A stretch of 64,000 nt of DNA. Source: Ailanthus altissimus. Its lineage: Eukaryota > Streptophyta > Magnoliopsida > Sapindales > Simaroubaceae. A program made the translations under genes and the position numbers. This document shows positions 9,041 to 21,420 of this stretch, one piece after another. A model generated the notes under the pieces. That model was given only the letters and a program-made list of their open reading frames with translations, made no database searches and was not told the origin of the DNA. Within the stretch, counting starts at the first letter, position 1; each line of letters opens with the position of its first letter. The DNA lies in assembly GCA_946807835.1 (NCBI GenBank), contig OX327702.1, positions 11,470,001-11,534,000 of the forward strand, given 5' to 3'.

Positions 9041-11809
9041 TGTAATATCCAATCCCTATTGGTAGTATTGGTGCCTGGATTTCGGTATAGAGCAAATAAG
9101 ACACCGTAGGGTTACTCGATTTTAACCCTATTAGAAATATTCCCTTTATAGTGCACGTGAGAAATATTAGACCTAATTTGATAATTTCACACTCGATCGG
9201 TGCGCCAGACGACCCTAGAATATTTTTGAAATTTTTCTCTATTGGCTTAGAAAAAGAAATCCTAATTTACTACATGAATTTCCATTTAAGGGTTATGAAT
9301 GGAACAAGCCTTTGTTGAGAAACATAATCCATATATTAGAGAATGGACCAATTAGAAGAAATCTCATGGATTGCCAAGTTGAAAGTTCTAGTTAGTTCTT
9401 TGAACTATTCTAACTAGATAGTTACAAATGAACTAATTACATAATTAGTTTTTAACTAATGGCAAATTAAAAGTTTTAAGTAAGTTGAAGGGCAAAATAG
9501 TCAATTGAGGGAGCACTATATATATGTTAGAAGTGTGTAGAAATTTGAAGAGAGATCAAAACCAACACTTAGCCAAAAAAAGAGAGAAATTAGAGCTTCA
9601 AAGGGGGGTGCTGCTACAGTGACTATTCTAGTTTTTTTTCATGTGTAATCAAGCTAAAATAAGGTTATATATGAATCCTTAAGCTCAATTGAAGCCTCAA
9701 TTAGTGGAAATTCAAGAAAAAAAAGTAAGAAAAGCATTATTTTATGAGTTTGATAAGTGAACTTTCAAGAATGCTCCAATTGACATTCTTTTGTGTATTC
9801 TTGGCTTAGATTGAGTTGAATTCTAGTTTGGAGCTTGAAGGAGTCATTAATTTGAAGAAATTGGCAAGGTGAGAATTAGGGTTTTTAGTAATTTTGTTGT
9901 AGAGATTTCAATTGGTTGTAATTAGGGCTTTAGAATGAAATTGGCATGATTTTGTTGTAATTGGAACAAAAAATTGAGAAAAGGAATGTGTTGGAACCTA
10001 AGGTGAAATTCTGCCACTTTAGGGAAGTTAGGAATTGAGTGGTGTTTTGATTGAATTGTTGTGTGTAAATGGTGCATATTGTAAATTGAATGTATATGGT
10101 TGATGGAAAAACCAAAAATGAAGAAAATGGGACATAATTGTCCATGTTGAAAAGGTGAAGGGCAATTATGTCCAACCAAGTTATAAGGTGTTCAATAATT
10201 TTTAGGGCGCCGGATGGTAAGTTAGTTTTGATTATGGCTCCGTAACTAAAATTGGCAAATAGTATGCATCCGGACTTTGTATGCCGATTAGGGCATTTAG
10301 TAGTTAAATGAGATTCTAGCATTCGATTTAGTTCTAAATATTATTTGTGGCGCGTAGGTGAAGATAACCGAGAGCATTAACAGGAGCAGAAATTGGGAGC
10401 GAAATTGAGCACAGAGCGGTTGTGAGTGGAAATCTGCCATTTCTTTTACTTTGTGTTTATTATGTTTTCGTATAATGAATATGCATATTTTATGAGTTTT
10501 TGATGCATAACCATGATTTATGATCTTGATACATATTCATAGACATGCCTTTACATGTTCGAATTGAGAAACAGTTTTAAAATTTCTGCATTCATTTTTA
10601 GGGCCATTGGTACCCTCAGATTATAGTGGTGATGATTGTATTAGACCCGGTCGGTATATCCTATGCACATGGACAGGTCTTGGGGGTGTGTCACTAACTC
10701 CGAAAAGTCGGGAAGTTGAGTCATGTGAGTCGCTCTATGTGTACGGGGTATTGTCTCGCTATATGCATGCGATGTAGGATTTCGCTGCATAGCTAGTGAG
10801 ATGTCTTGAGATGTCACTGTGGGTGCTGCTAGTTGAGGTGCCCCATGTCCTACTTACGTATGCAGTGCTAGTTGAGTCGCTACATAGGTAGAGAGCTTTA
10901 GGGTTACCATTGGTACAGTTTAGAAAGAAAATGGCCGAGCGAGGATTTTACTAGTTTTCAATTTACTGATAGCATTTATGCATTTATATGCACACAGCAG
11001 TTATTATGTTATACAAATTCTGAATATAGTTTTCCAAAGATGTAGATAAAACCCGCTCGGCAAGATTTCAATAGCATATGATGTTAGAAACCGTTTTACA
11101 GTTTTACGTTAGTTTTAGAAGCATGATTTTTGCGTGAACTTTAGAATTTGCTATCTATACATGACGTTATTTTATTGAAATTTTATTTACACTCACTGAG
11201 CTCCTTTAGCTCACCCGTTTTGTGTTATATATTTTCTAAACCCCTTTCCCAGGTGCAGGTCTCGGTACGCAAGTTGCTGATTCTCCTATTGCCGAGTAAT
11301 GGTCCGAATTCGAAGATCATTTTTGTATATGTAAATGTGCTAAATAACACCCTTTACTTTATGCATAATAGTTATAGGCATGTATATTTCTATGTAGGTT
11401 TTGAACCGAGAAGAAGAAATTTCAATTTTACGATGATCGTTCTTTTTACTTCTATGATTACGCTTATTTGTGATTCAAATGAATAATTGAGTTGTGTTGG
11501 ATTTGATTTGGAAAAGACCAGAGGTCCGAATTGGTAGAATTGAGATGTATTGGAAATAGAAGTGAAATTTCTTTGCAGGTTTTATATGGATTTTCTAAAA
11601 AACAAGGGAAACTTTGTCTGTTTATTTTTAAAATTAAGATGTCGTTTTCGTGTATGTTATTAGACCTTCTTAGTAGTAACAAGAAATAAAAAGGGGTTCG
11701 CCTCGCGGAATTTCTTAACATACCCAGTTAGGTTTGGAGGAACTTCCGTCGGGGTGCCCGGCAGGGCTGCTGGGATCTATAGTAGAGGGTCTCGGGTCGG
11801 GTCTTGTCA
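9041..11809 (+). mobile_element. Solo LTR T1 (chromovirus-like Gypsy), 2769 bp
   Basis: It runs from TGTAATATCCAATCCC to GGGTCTTGTCA and is bounded by the perfect 5-bp duplication CCTAA. T4 (51376-54108) shows the same termini followed by a primer-binding site, so this is an LTR and here a solo one. A TATA-like CTATATATATG lies at 9516-9526. The apparent ORFs inside (e.g. 9922-10322 on the minus strand) recur only because T2 is a homologous LTR. The L, G1 and C1 sequences around it give a four-level nest. Confidence 0.9.
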
Positions 11810-12803
11810 CCTAAGGAGTCCCGCGATATGGAGTGTACTCGTTGTGCACTAGAGCAGCGTGCCAGATTAAAGTGTTTAATCTAATAATATTCAACACTAC
11901 TACGAAAATGTGTTCATGTCTATATTTAAGTGTTAAATACAACAATTAGTTAATAATTATTATTTACTAATTGTATTATGACACGTGGCATGTTGTGGAC
12001 TCTCAATTGAGTTTACTCAATTGTGGGATTTAGTGGGACCCACTAGAGGCTATACTTGATAACTATTCATGAGTGGCAAAATGATCATTACATACTTTGA
12101 TTATTTAATGGTTAAATAATCAAAATATCTCTCTTATTATATTATATAATATATTATTATATTATATAATATATTATTATATTATTTTTATTATTATATT
12201 ATTATTTATATTATATAATATAATATATTATATTTTTATTTTATTTTATATATATATAAAGAGAGAAAAGGATAAGTGGTGTGTGTTGGGCATTTGGCCC
12301 GTGAGAGGAGAAGAGAAAGAAATGGAGAAAGAAAAGAAAGAAGAGAAAGAGAAGAGAACCGAGAAAGAAGAAAAAAAAAAAAAAGGAAAAATGAAACTGT
12401 TTCATTTTTCTCTATGCTTTCAATTGAAGTAATGGTAGATTGCTTTAAATTCTCCATTTCTTATCCTTTTGGAGAAAATGATATAAACACATACTCGTTC
12501 ATTTTGGGGATTAAGAGTTAATCTCGCGCTGGATACAGGGTTGCTGTTATAGCTCACCAAGCCCACTGTGTTGGTGACTAGAACTACCTGCGAGTTGGTC
12601 TCCATGCAGACTCCGAGGAAATAAGTGTATAACGTTACACGTTGAGGTGAGTTCTCAAACCTTCTAATATATTAATGTGATTAATATATTATATTTTGTG
12701 TTTATTGTATAATTCACGCTTCCACCGCGTACAAATTTGTATATGATACGTACTTTAGGCAATAACACATGCATACACTCACGTATAGTAGATCCCTGAC
12801 GAC
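11810..12803 (+). mobile_element. Solo LTR LB, right part
   Basis: It resumes with CCTAAGGAGTCCCGCGATATG and contains the AT run (about 12120-12260) and the GA-rich tract (12298-12400). It ends TAGATCCCTGACGAC before the TCTAT duplication at 12804-12808. The last 10 or so bases differ from LA, LC and LD, although the rest aligns well. Confidence 0.85.
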
Positions 12804-13687
12804 TCTATTTATAGTGTAGGCCTAGTCCGAGAAGGCTTTAGTATTTGGACCATATCTTAGAAAATAGGAATTCAATTGATATGATTCAAGAGGAAAAGGA
12901 AATATATTTCAATTATCCATAAACCGTTAGTTGAGTAAGACGTCCAATTCAAAAAGCTTATCAAGCAAAAGAGTGTTATGAATTCGGTAGAAAGTTTGGT
13001 AGTCAAACATATTGAACATTTGGTCACACATGACTAGTGCCCATAAATTTGCCTATTTAAGGACACCCTTGGTTGGAGGGAAAATATCTTTCATCATTTT
13101 GTAATCTTTAGTTCACTTTTCATTGTATTCCATTTTCTTAAGTTATATTGTTCTAAATTCTTAGTTAAGGCTAGGGGTGAAACACCTAATGGAGGTGTAG
13201 TTTTGTCACTTTTATCCCACACTTGTATTTCATGCTTGTCTTCAAATAATTTTATTTATCATTTTTTAAAGTAGTTTTGGTTTATTTGAAGCCTTGATTC
13301 TTTGTATACTAAGGGCACAAAGAATGCTTGGAAAGATCTTCTACATATCAACAATATATTTTTACAAATGATATTTTTCATCAATTGAAATTATTTTTCA
13401 AGCGAGTAAAAGGATCAAAGGAACTCTACTACAACCAAAGTAAATGTGGGTCTCTAATTCCTAAATGTTTTTTTAAATTAATTTTTTAATTTACACTTGG
13501 TAATCTTTTATTTTAAAATCAACCAATATTCTCCATCTTTAGGTATAATACTTCATTACTCTTAAACATTGGCAAACAACCTTTACTCTTGGTGATCACT
13601 CCCTGTGGATACGACACTCAGACTCATAAGTAAATGCTATAATTAAGACAACCTACACTTGGGTAAAACAATATTTAAGTTGTAGCA
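12804..13687 (+). mobile_element. Gypsy G1 5' LTR, right part
   Basis: It continues the G1 LTR after LB. A probable TATA box, TATTTAA, is at 13054-13060, in GCCTATTTAAGGACACCC; the G2 LTR has the same arrangement. It ends GTTGTAGCA at 13687, just before the primer-binding site. A shortened relative of its last 680 bp is at 34162-34743. Without LB the LTR is about 1.17 kb. Confidence 0.75.
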
Positions 13688-13693
13688 AGTTTT

Positions 13694-13712
13694 TGGCGTC
13701 GTTGCTGAGAAG
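13694..13712 (+). other. Primer-binding site of Gypsy G1
   Basis: TGGCGTCGTTGCTGAGAAG sits 6 bp after the LTR end. It is close to TGGCGCCGTTGCCGGGGA, the tRNA-Asp-type PBS known from Athila/Tat elements, with C-to-T/A changes. Together with gag and pol it places G1 in that group. Confidence 0.7.
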
Positions 13713-14092
13713 TGAAATTAACTAAGATAATTAGTAGTTTTTTTTTTCTTTTCATGGAAGGCTAAGCCTCCTATCTTGCTTTACTTTAAGTATTCTTTAT
13801 TTTGTTATTTATTTGAATATGGTTGGTTTGACCACCTAACTTTTCTTTTTACTAACTTTTTTCTAATCTAACTTTTAATTATTCCTCTAACTTCTATTTT
13901 ATAGTTGGCCTTGCAACCTAATTTGATCTTAATGTTTTATTTTGCCTTTTAATTTTCTCTATCTTATTTTATTTTATTTTATTTTTCGTTATTCTTTACT
14001 TTACTTCTTTTTTTTTTTTATAGCATTTGTTATTATGTTTTGTTTTCTCTTCTTTTATGAGTATATAGTTTTGAGATCCTAAGTCCCTTCGA
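13713..14092 (+). mobile_element. G1 leader, non-coding
   Basis: T-rich leader between the PBS and gag, with runs of TTTATTTTATTTT and no usable ORF. Nothing else is recognised in it. Confidence 0.5.
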
Positions 14093-15434
14093 TTGGTGAA
14101 AGGTAATTCTAAAACTCCTTTTGATAATTTGTTTAATTTTTCATCATTTTCTCACTCTTCATCAAACACATCATACCCCATGGCTAATAATGAAAGTGTT
14201 CATGAAGATCATAATAATGCACATATCCGAACCATGCATGAATACTTACAACCTCCTCATAACTCAACATACTCATGCTTCATTTTTTCTTTGAATGCTA
14301 ATAATTTTACATTTAAGCCTGGAATAATTCTCTTAATTCCAAATTTTCATGGCTTAGAACTGGAAAGCCCATATTTGCATTTAAAAGAGTTTGAGGAAGT
14401 TTGTAGTACATTTAATGACCAATGATGTAGTGAAGAAATAATTAGGCTTAAGTTGTTTTCATTCTCATTGAAAGATAAGGCAAAAACTTGGGTTAATTCT
14501 TTAAGACCAGGGTCAATTGGTACTTGGCAAGAAATACAACATGAATTCCTAAAGAAATGTTTTCCAACACATAAAACCAATGCTTTATTTTCTCAAAAGT
14601 AAACTGAAACATACTTTCAATGTTGGAAAAGATTCAAAGATTTGTTAAATTCTTGCCCACATCATGGTTTTGAAATGGAGAACAATTAATTTTTTCTATG
14701 ATAGTTTAATTCTTGAGACAAAACAATTCATTCAAACCATGTGTAACGGTGAATGTTTAGACAAAGATCCAGATGAAGCATTTGATTATTTGAATCATTT
14801 ATTAGAAAATTCCAAAAATTGGCAAATCACTAGTTCTACCAATTCAATTAGATCTAATCTTGCAAGTTCTAGTGGAGAAAAATATCAATTGAGTCAAGAG
14901 CATGATTTAAACAAGGTACTTAGTTTGACTAGGAAAGTGGATGCCACAGAAATGAGGAAACAAAGGGAAATCAAATTCATTCTTATTGAAGAAGTTTTTG
15001 GTCTGTGTGATATTGTTGGTCATCCCACAAAAGAGTGCTTAAACTTTCCGATCTTTAGAAAAGCCATACATGAGTAAGTGAATGCCATAAACTATACTCA
15101 AAAACTGTTTTCATCTTAGTACTCTAACACCTATAACCTAAATTGGAGAAACCCTTCAAATTTCAGTTGAAGAAATGATAGCAATGCTTAAACATAACTT
15201 CATCAAAAGCCTTCAAATCCTCCTCCATATCACTCACCAAACATAAAACTTTTGAGGAGATGTTGCAATCATTCATACGAGTAAGCAAGATTTAATGATC
15301 AAACTTTAAGGGCCATTAATAAGATCAAGAGTACACTTTCCAATCTAACATCTTTTGTGCAAAATCAAGAAAAAGGTAAGTTTACTTCTCAACCTAAAAC
15401 TAATCCCTTGAGTTAATTCAATGTAAATGAAACT
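14093..15434 (+). pseudogene. Gypsy G1 gag, interrupted
   Basis: The reading starts near MVKGNSKTPF. The core of the retrotransposon gag domain is clear at about 14340-14590 (FHGLELESPYLHLKEFEEVC, then LKLFSFSLKDKAKTWVNSL and FLKKCFPTHKT), with a stop at 14423 inside it. A second open piece (14664-15077) continues with DEAFDYLNHLLEN. A C-x2-C-type knuckle is only vaguely present (LCDIVGHPTKEC, about 15001-15040). Several stops follow to 15434. It matches Athila/Tat gag organisation. It was the structural protein of the virus-like particle; it is dead here. Confidence 0.75.
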
Positions 15435-16535
15435 TATGAAAAAGAAAAATCACTTGAAAATATCAATGCCATCATAACACTTCGTAATGGTAAGGTTATT
15501 GATAAAACTCTTCCTTCAAAAAAACATGACCCTAAACCACCTGAAGTAGAAAATGAGAAGAAAAAAGAGTCAAAGCCTTTTAAGATAGAAAAGTGTCTAA
15601 TTCATGCCCCATTTCCTCAAAGATTAAAACCTACTAAAAAGTTGAACCTAAATTCTGACATCTATGAACTTTTCAAATAAGTCAAAATAAATATCCCTTT
15701 ATTAGATGCAATAAAGCAAGTCCTATCTTATGCCAAATTTTTGAAAGATTTGTGTACGGTCAAAAGAAAGCTTAATGTTCGAGAAAAAAATATTTTTGAC
15801 CAAAAATGTAAGTTCAATCATTCAACAAAACACTCCTCCAAAATATAAGGATCCTAGATGTCCAACCATTTCTTTTGTGATTGGTAATTTTAAGATTGAT
15901 CATGCATTACTTGATTTAAGAGCTAGTTTTAATCTTTTGCTTTACATTGTTTATGAACAATTAGGACTTGGTAAGCTCAAACCTACTCCAATCACTCTTC
16001 AACTTGCTGAAAGAAGTGTGAAACTTCCAAGAGGAGTAGTGGAAGATGTGCTTGTTTAAATTGATAAATTTTATTTTTCTGTTGATTTCATTGTTTTGGA
16101 TATACATCCTGTTTTAAACTTGAATGCTCAAATTCCAGTCATACTAGGTCGTCCATTTCTTGCAACTTCTAATGCTTTGATTAATTGTGAAAATGGTCTT
16201 TTGAAGTTGTCTTTTGGTAATATGACTTGTGAATTGAATATTTTTAATATTTTCAAGCAATTTATGGATGATGATAATATGCATGAAGTTGATCTAATCG
16301 AAGAACTTGTGCATAATGAATTTAATATCTATTCTTTTGATAATGATTATGAAATGAAAAATAATTTTGAAACTCATTCTTGTTCACAGGTTTTTGGAAT
16401 AGACAAACAGAGACCAATATTAGAGGAATTACCACCAAATAAGAATGTTCAATTGCCATCAAATGTACAACCTCCAAAACCTGAATTGAAACCATTGCCA
16501 TCTCATCTTAGGTATTCATTTTTAGGTGAAAATAA
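15435..16535 (+). pseudogene. Gypsy G1 protease region, interrupted
   Basis: The order is IITLRNGKVID (about 15473), then IPLLDAIKQVLSYAKFLKDL, then the aspartic protease at about 15835-16190 with LLDLRASFNLLLYIVYEQLG. The active-site triad normally reads D-L-G; here it is D-L-R, so the enzyme would be inactive. VILGRPFLATSNALI follows, as in the family. A stop at 16057 splits it into two open pieces (15775-16059 and 16096-16611). The end, PSHLRYSFLGEN, is cut by Copia C2 at 16536 and resumes at 25766 with ETFLVII. Confidence 0.8.
16531..16535 (+). other. Target-site duplication of Copia C2 (left)
   Basis: AATAA at 16531-16535 pairs with AATGA at 25766-25770, one mismatch. Rejoining GGTGAA + AATGA + AACTTTCC restores the expected G-E-N-E-T-F of the Athila/Tat polyprotein, so AATGA is probably the original form. 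Confidence 0.75.
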
Positions 16536-18225
16536 TGTTAGGAATAATGCCCTAAAAGCATGTACTTGTACCGTTTTTATGAAATTAATAAAGTTGCAAT
16601 TTTATACTTGATGAATGTTCATAATTTTATGACATAAATATCAAAAAATTTCTTGTTTATTTATGTAACAATAACTTTAGTATATAATTGTTATATAGAA
16701 GAGGATTAAAGTTATGAATAATAAATAGAAAAAGTCCGTAATAAATTAATTAAAGTTTGAGATCTTTAATTAAATATTACTAGTGCAGTCTACAGACATT
16801 TAAAATGTAGTTATCTTATCCGAATCACTAATGTAGTGATATTATGGTGGAGGCACTATATATATAATATGATTATATAGGACTGGACTAGACGTAGTTT
16901 GAATTCTTATATAAAATACCGTTGTTAATTAAGAATTCAAATAACGCTAACCGATGATCATATGCAGATTAACCTTAATCCTGAGTGATCATAAACTTCT
17001 GTTTGTGTCATTATGTCATTTAAAATACTCGTTATAGTTTGCCTAAAAAACAGATTAAAAACTTATATTTTGGTGGCATTGTGAGATAAATGGTTGGGAA
17101 TATGATTTATAGATATAGAATCCATTCATTCCTAATGGAAGTTAGAAAGAAGGTTCTCTTAAGGGTTAATTCTAGAACTGAACGGTTAGAGCGCTCAATT
17201 TGTAATAATATTACAAAATAACTGTTCACTGGTGAATTAATGGTACTTAAGGATAAAGAAATAATTAGAGGGGTAAAATGGTAATTATCCTAGCTCTAAT
17301 TATGAACCATCTATGAAGGGTTAAATTGCATGGAGTGATTAAATCAATGGACTGCTATAAGTTTTCTGAGTAAATTATATCTACAATTTTAAGAGTGCAA
17401 TTCCAGGTTTTCAGTGGAATAACACTAGAATTAATAAATTAAATTAATTAATTAAAGAGTTTAATTAATTATTCAAAATTTATTGGAACTTGAAATTGTA
17501 GGTCCATAGATCCCTAATACCACATCTTTCGTTATTACAGTGAACAAATAAAAAGGATTGTGTTATTACACAAATTGTTTGTGTTCAGAAAATAGTTTTC
17601 AAATATGTATATTTTATATTTTAGGATAAACTTAATTAATTAATATAGATAAGATTTATCCAAATATAATTAAATAAATAAAATCTTAAGGATAAGTTTT
17701 TGAAATTATCAAAAAGATTTAATTTTTAATTTTAGTGTTTTTCTTTTATTAAAAGACTAATAATGCTCAAATGTTAGATATTATACGTTAACCACAAAGA
17801 GTAGGACTCTATGTGGTTTATATGAATTAGGTATTCTTTTAAGAGATAATAATTTAATTAGTAAATATTATTAATTAAATTGTTATTTAAAAATAAGAAG
17901 ACTAGTCTAAATAAAATACAACAAACATATGTGAAAAAAAAAACACAGGATAAGTATTTTTTCTTCAAAGAAGAAAAACAAATAAGAAGCCCACTCTTTC
18001 TTTCACTGTAGAACAAGAAGCTTGGTTTGGAATCCTTTGGTGGAAGAAAACTCTACGTGGATTCAAGGTATGTTCTTATTAAATTTTATTTATTTTAACA
18101 TCAAATTCATATATTCATAAGATCCTTAGATAAAAAATAGTTTTATCTAATGAAAACAAAAATGAAAGAATTTTTATTTTCTATTCACTGTGTTATAAAT
18201 GTCATAATAATAAAATAATCTAACA
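16536..18225 (+). mobile_element. 5' LTR of Copia C2 (1690 bp)
   Basis: It starts TGTTAGGAATAATGCCCTAA and ends AATCTAACA (TGTTAG...CTAACA terminal inverted repeat). The 3' copy is at 24068-25765. By hand there are about 17 differences in the first 275 bp, i.e. roughly 6% divergence between the two LTRs. The body is AT-rich, with repeated TTAATTAATTA stretches. Confidence 0.9.
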
Positions 18226-18227
18226 AC

Positions 18228-18239
18228 TGGTATCAAAGC
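18228..18239 (+). other. Primer-binding site of Copia C2
   Basis: TGGTATCAAAGC begins 2 bp after the LTR. It is the initiator-Met tRNA PBS (TGGTATCAGAGC) with one change, as is usual for plant Copia elements. Confidence 0.8.
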
Positions 18240-20079
18240 AATGGTTTCTTGTATATATGATTTTGTGTTATGATTTATTTTATTTAAATCATGATTTATT
18301 TTTATGGGTATATATGTTTGAGTGGGTATTTGCATTGTTATAATATTCATGTGATGAATGGTTGTTTTATGTATGGATACTTTGGTCGTTAATTATATAG
18401 TCTTCTAAGATTGATTTTAATTATTTATATATTTGATTAGATTAAAATTATGTAAACGAATAAAGGGGTATAAGTTTTTTCTGTAATATATAAATATATA
18501 TTTTTTTTATTGTTGTTTCGGACACTGAAAGAAGAAGAAATTCAAACATATGTTTTGAGAAGAAAGAAATAGAAGAAGACGAAAAAAAAAAATGAAAGAC
18601 GTATTAAAAAAAAGAAAAATCAAAGAGGCAATGGGTAAAGCATTTGCCACCATGCAAGGAATAGCATTGGAAAAGTAAATCAAAGCAATTATATTCATTG
18701 AATTTTTTTTATAAATATAAAAATAATTGCTTTTGGCCTGGTATGTGCTAATTGTTGGTAGCCTTGCCAATTATGGCCATGTATTGCTAAGTGGCCTTAA
18801 GCCATTGTTGGCGGTGGCTGGCATAGGGGTAGCAGTTTACATGTTGCTGCCTTAGGTGCTAGGGTAAACTAAAGGTTTTAATTTTAGAATTAGAAAGCCT
18901 AAATAAAATTGGATTTGATTCATTTGATGTGTGGGCTTTAAATGGATAAAATTCTTTTTTAGAAAAATGTCTAAGAGTTGGACTACCTTGCAAAATATAC
19001 AATGGCCTAAGAAAAGTTCTTAAGTCCAAATGTATAAAATTACAAAGAAGGTGAATTGGGCTCATTATAGACTTAAGAAAACCACGTGCAACTGGGTCTA
19101 CGTGCTTGTATTTTTTATGTAATTTATTTATTCTTATTTTATGGGTTGTAATTTAAAATCATAGAGGACTCGGCTAAAGTTATATTAAATATTAATTTAT
19201 GTTATTTATTTATGTGATGAAGTATAACATAATCATGCATAATTACATGTCATGAATTTGCACCCACTCATATTATTGTAATATGACATGCATACATGCC
19301 ATAATTAAATTTTAAATAGTTTTTTTTTATTATGGCATATTATAATTAATAAGATTAAATTAATGGATTGATTAGCATGTTTAGAACTTGTATAATTAAT
19401 CAAATAATGTGAAATTAGATTTAATAGTTAAATTGATAATTTTACATTATTCTAGGTAATTAAATAGTTTGGTTTAGGATTACTTAGAAAATTATTAATT
19501 TTATTATTTATAAAAAATAAATAATTAATCCAATAATTAAAAAATTAGGTTCACCTAAATTATTAGACCTATTTAATAGGAATAGTTAGACTAATGAACT
19601 TAGGCCCAATAAGATTAGACTTTATTAGGATTAATTAACTATACTTAGTAATTTATTATATGAGATATAATAATTTGCTGATGTTATAAAACACAAGATG
19701 TTTTATAAATTATAAAAAACATGTTAAAATAAGTGAGTGGGAAAGGGTACATGGCAATGAACACACCAGTCTCTATTATTAGTACAACATCGTGAGATAT
19801 AAGTGGTGCCTCGCGAAGCTTTGATTTCGTCCTCCCTATGGAGAGTGTCTGCTTATTTCAATAACAAGGTTGACTTCCTAGAGATAGGATTAAGTGATGT
19901 ATTTCATAATTGACTGACTCTACGACGACTTTTTTGAGTTAAGTCATCTTGATCTAAAATAATGGGTTACACACACAAAGATATAAATAAGAGGTTAATC
20001 ATGTCTTGACTGAAATAAACGGTAGTTAATAGGTAAATGAAAATATGAGATATTTTGAAAATTTCCTATTAATTTGAGA
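18240..20079 (+). mobile_element. Long leader of Copia C2, non-coding
   Basis: About 1.84 kb lies between PBS and gag, very AT-rich. Short ORFs on the minus strand (18507-18770, 18859-19065) have no recognisable motif. No repeated hairpin motif like that in the C3 leader was seen. A run of conserved-looking non-coding text (ATCGTGAGATATAAGTGGTG and following) is at about 19789-19900. Confidence 0.6.
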
Positions 20080-20907
20080 TAGTCTGGAACAAACCCTATC
20101 ATAGCCCTTTTAGCAAATGAAAAATTGACTAGTGATAACTTTGTAAAATGGAAAAACAATATAAATATTGTGCTGATCTGTGATGACCAAAAGTTCGTCC
20201 TTATGGAGGAGTGTCCTCCAAAACTTGCAGCCAATGCTCATCGTAATGTACGGGAACAATATGAGAAATGGATACAGGCCAATAATAAGGCCCGCTGTTA
20301 TATGCTTGCCAGCATGAGCGATGTACTTAAAATGAAGCATGAGCACTTAGAGACTGCATATGAGATATAAGATTCTCTCCAAGCGATGTTTGGCCAGTAG
20401 TCGGAACAAAGCCGCCATGAAGCTACTCGTAGCTACATGAATGCTAAAATGAAGAAAGGAGTTCTAGTGCATGAGCATACTTTAAACATGATCAATTTAA
20501 TGCATCAGACAGAGATCCATGGAGCCACCATAGATGATAAGACTCAAGTCAGTATCATTCTAGAGTCTCTTACTCCAGTATTTTCACAGTTCGAAACAAA
20601 TTATGTTATGAACGCAATGCTCTCATATAGTATTACTCAGCTACTTAATGAACTGCCAACGTTTGAGGCTATATCAAATAAGCCTAAAGAGTTTGGGGCA
20701 AATATCGTTGAAGCTAGGCAGTCTTCCTCTAAGCAAAATAAAAAGAGGAATGACACTAATGGTGGTTCAGGTTATGAAGGAAAGGCCAAGAAAGCCTTTA
20801 ACTGCAGTAAGAGCAAAAAGAAGGACTCTAAAGCAAAGAAAGGAAAGTGTTTTCGTTGCGGAGTCAAGGGGCATTGGAAGAGAAACTGTAAAAAGTATCT
20901 CTCTTAG
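20080..20907 (+). pseudogene. Copia C2 gag with two internal stops
   Basis: One frame runs from NPIIALLANEKLTSDNFVKW (about 20089) through LTPVFSQFETNY to a CCHC zinc knuckle, CFRCGVKGHWKRNC (20848-20889). The usual initiator Met just upstream is not seen. Stops at about 20368 and 20398 break it; both are explained by CAA-to-TAA and CAG-to-TAG changes. The protein would bind RNA and form the particle. The Tork/TNT1-like layout is a family judgement from memory, not a search. Confidence 0.8.
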
Positions 20908-21420
20908 CTGAAGGAAAAGAACAAAGCTAAATATGATTTACTAGTTTTAGAAGCCTGTTTAGTAGAGGATAAACTTTCTCTTTGGATAATTGATTCAGGA
21001 GCCACTAATCCTGTTTGTTCTTCCTTGCAGATGCTTAACTCTTCTAAGGAGCTCACTGATGGTGATTTTATCATGCGGGTTGGCAATGGGGTAGTCATTT
21101 CAGCTTTAGCAGTGGGAGTGGCTCGATTGAATTTTGAGAATAATTTTTTAATTTTAAATAATGTTTATTTTATTCTTGGATTCAGAAGAAATTTGATTTC
21201 TATTTCTAAGTTGCATGAACAATTATTTAATATTTCTTTTCATAATAATGATATTATTATTGGTAGAAATAGTTTAGATATTTGTCATGCAAAATTGGAA
21301 AATGGGCTTTATGTTTTAAGGCCCGATAAGCCCTTACTACATAATTCTAAACTGTTTAGAGTAGAATATCCTAAATCTACTAAAAGGCAAAACGTTTCTC
21401 CTAATGATGACACGTATCTT
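20908..21420 (+). pseudogene. Copia C2 aspartic protease and pre-integrase region
   Basis: The same frame continues after the TAG at 20905. The active site IIDSGATNPVCSS is at about 20989-21024, with D-S-G intact (the usual H after N is P). It is followed by VGNGVVISALAVG and GFRRNLISISKLHEQ. It cleaves the Gag-Pol polyprotein. This part is free of stops. Confidence 0.8.

Noticed and set aside
9922..10322. Minus-strand ORFs of 85 and 130 codons that recur at 31561-31818 and 31565-31810
   Set aside because: They lie in homologous T LTRs, both overlapping frames are kept equally well, and the protein text is low-complexity. Conservation comes from LTR homology, not coding selection.
11148..11721. 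ORFs near the 3' end of T1, with a counterpart at 53491-54038
   Set aside because: Homologous LTR positions but the reading frames diverge; no protein signature.
12276..12521. Arg/Glu-rich 81-codon ORF
   Set aside because: Translation of the GA-rich leader tract of an L LTR; simple sequence, not a protein.
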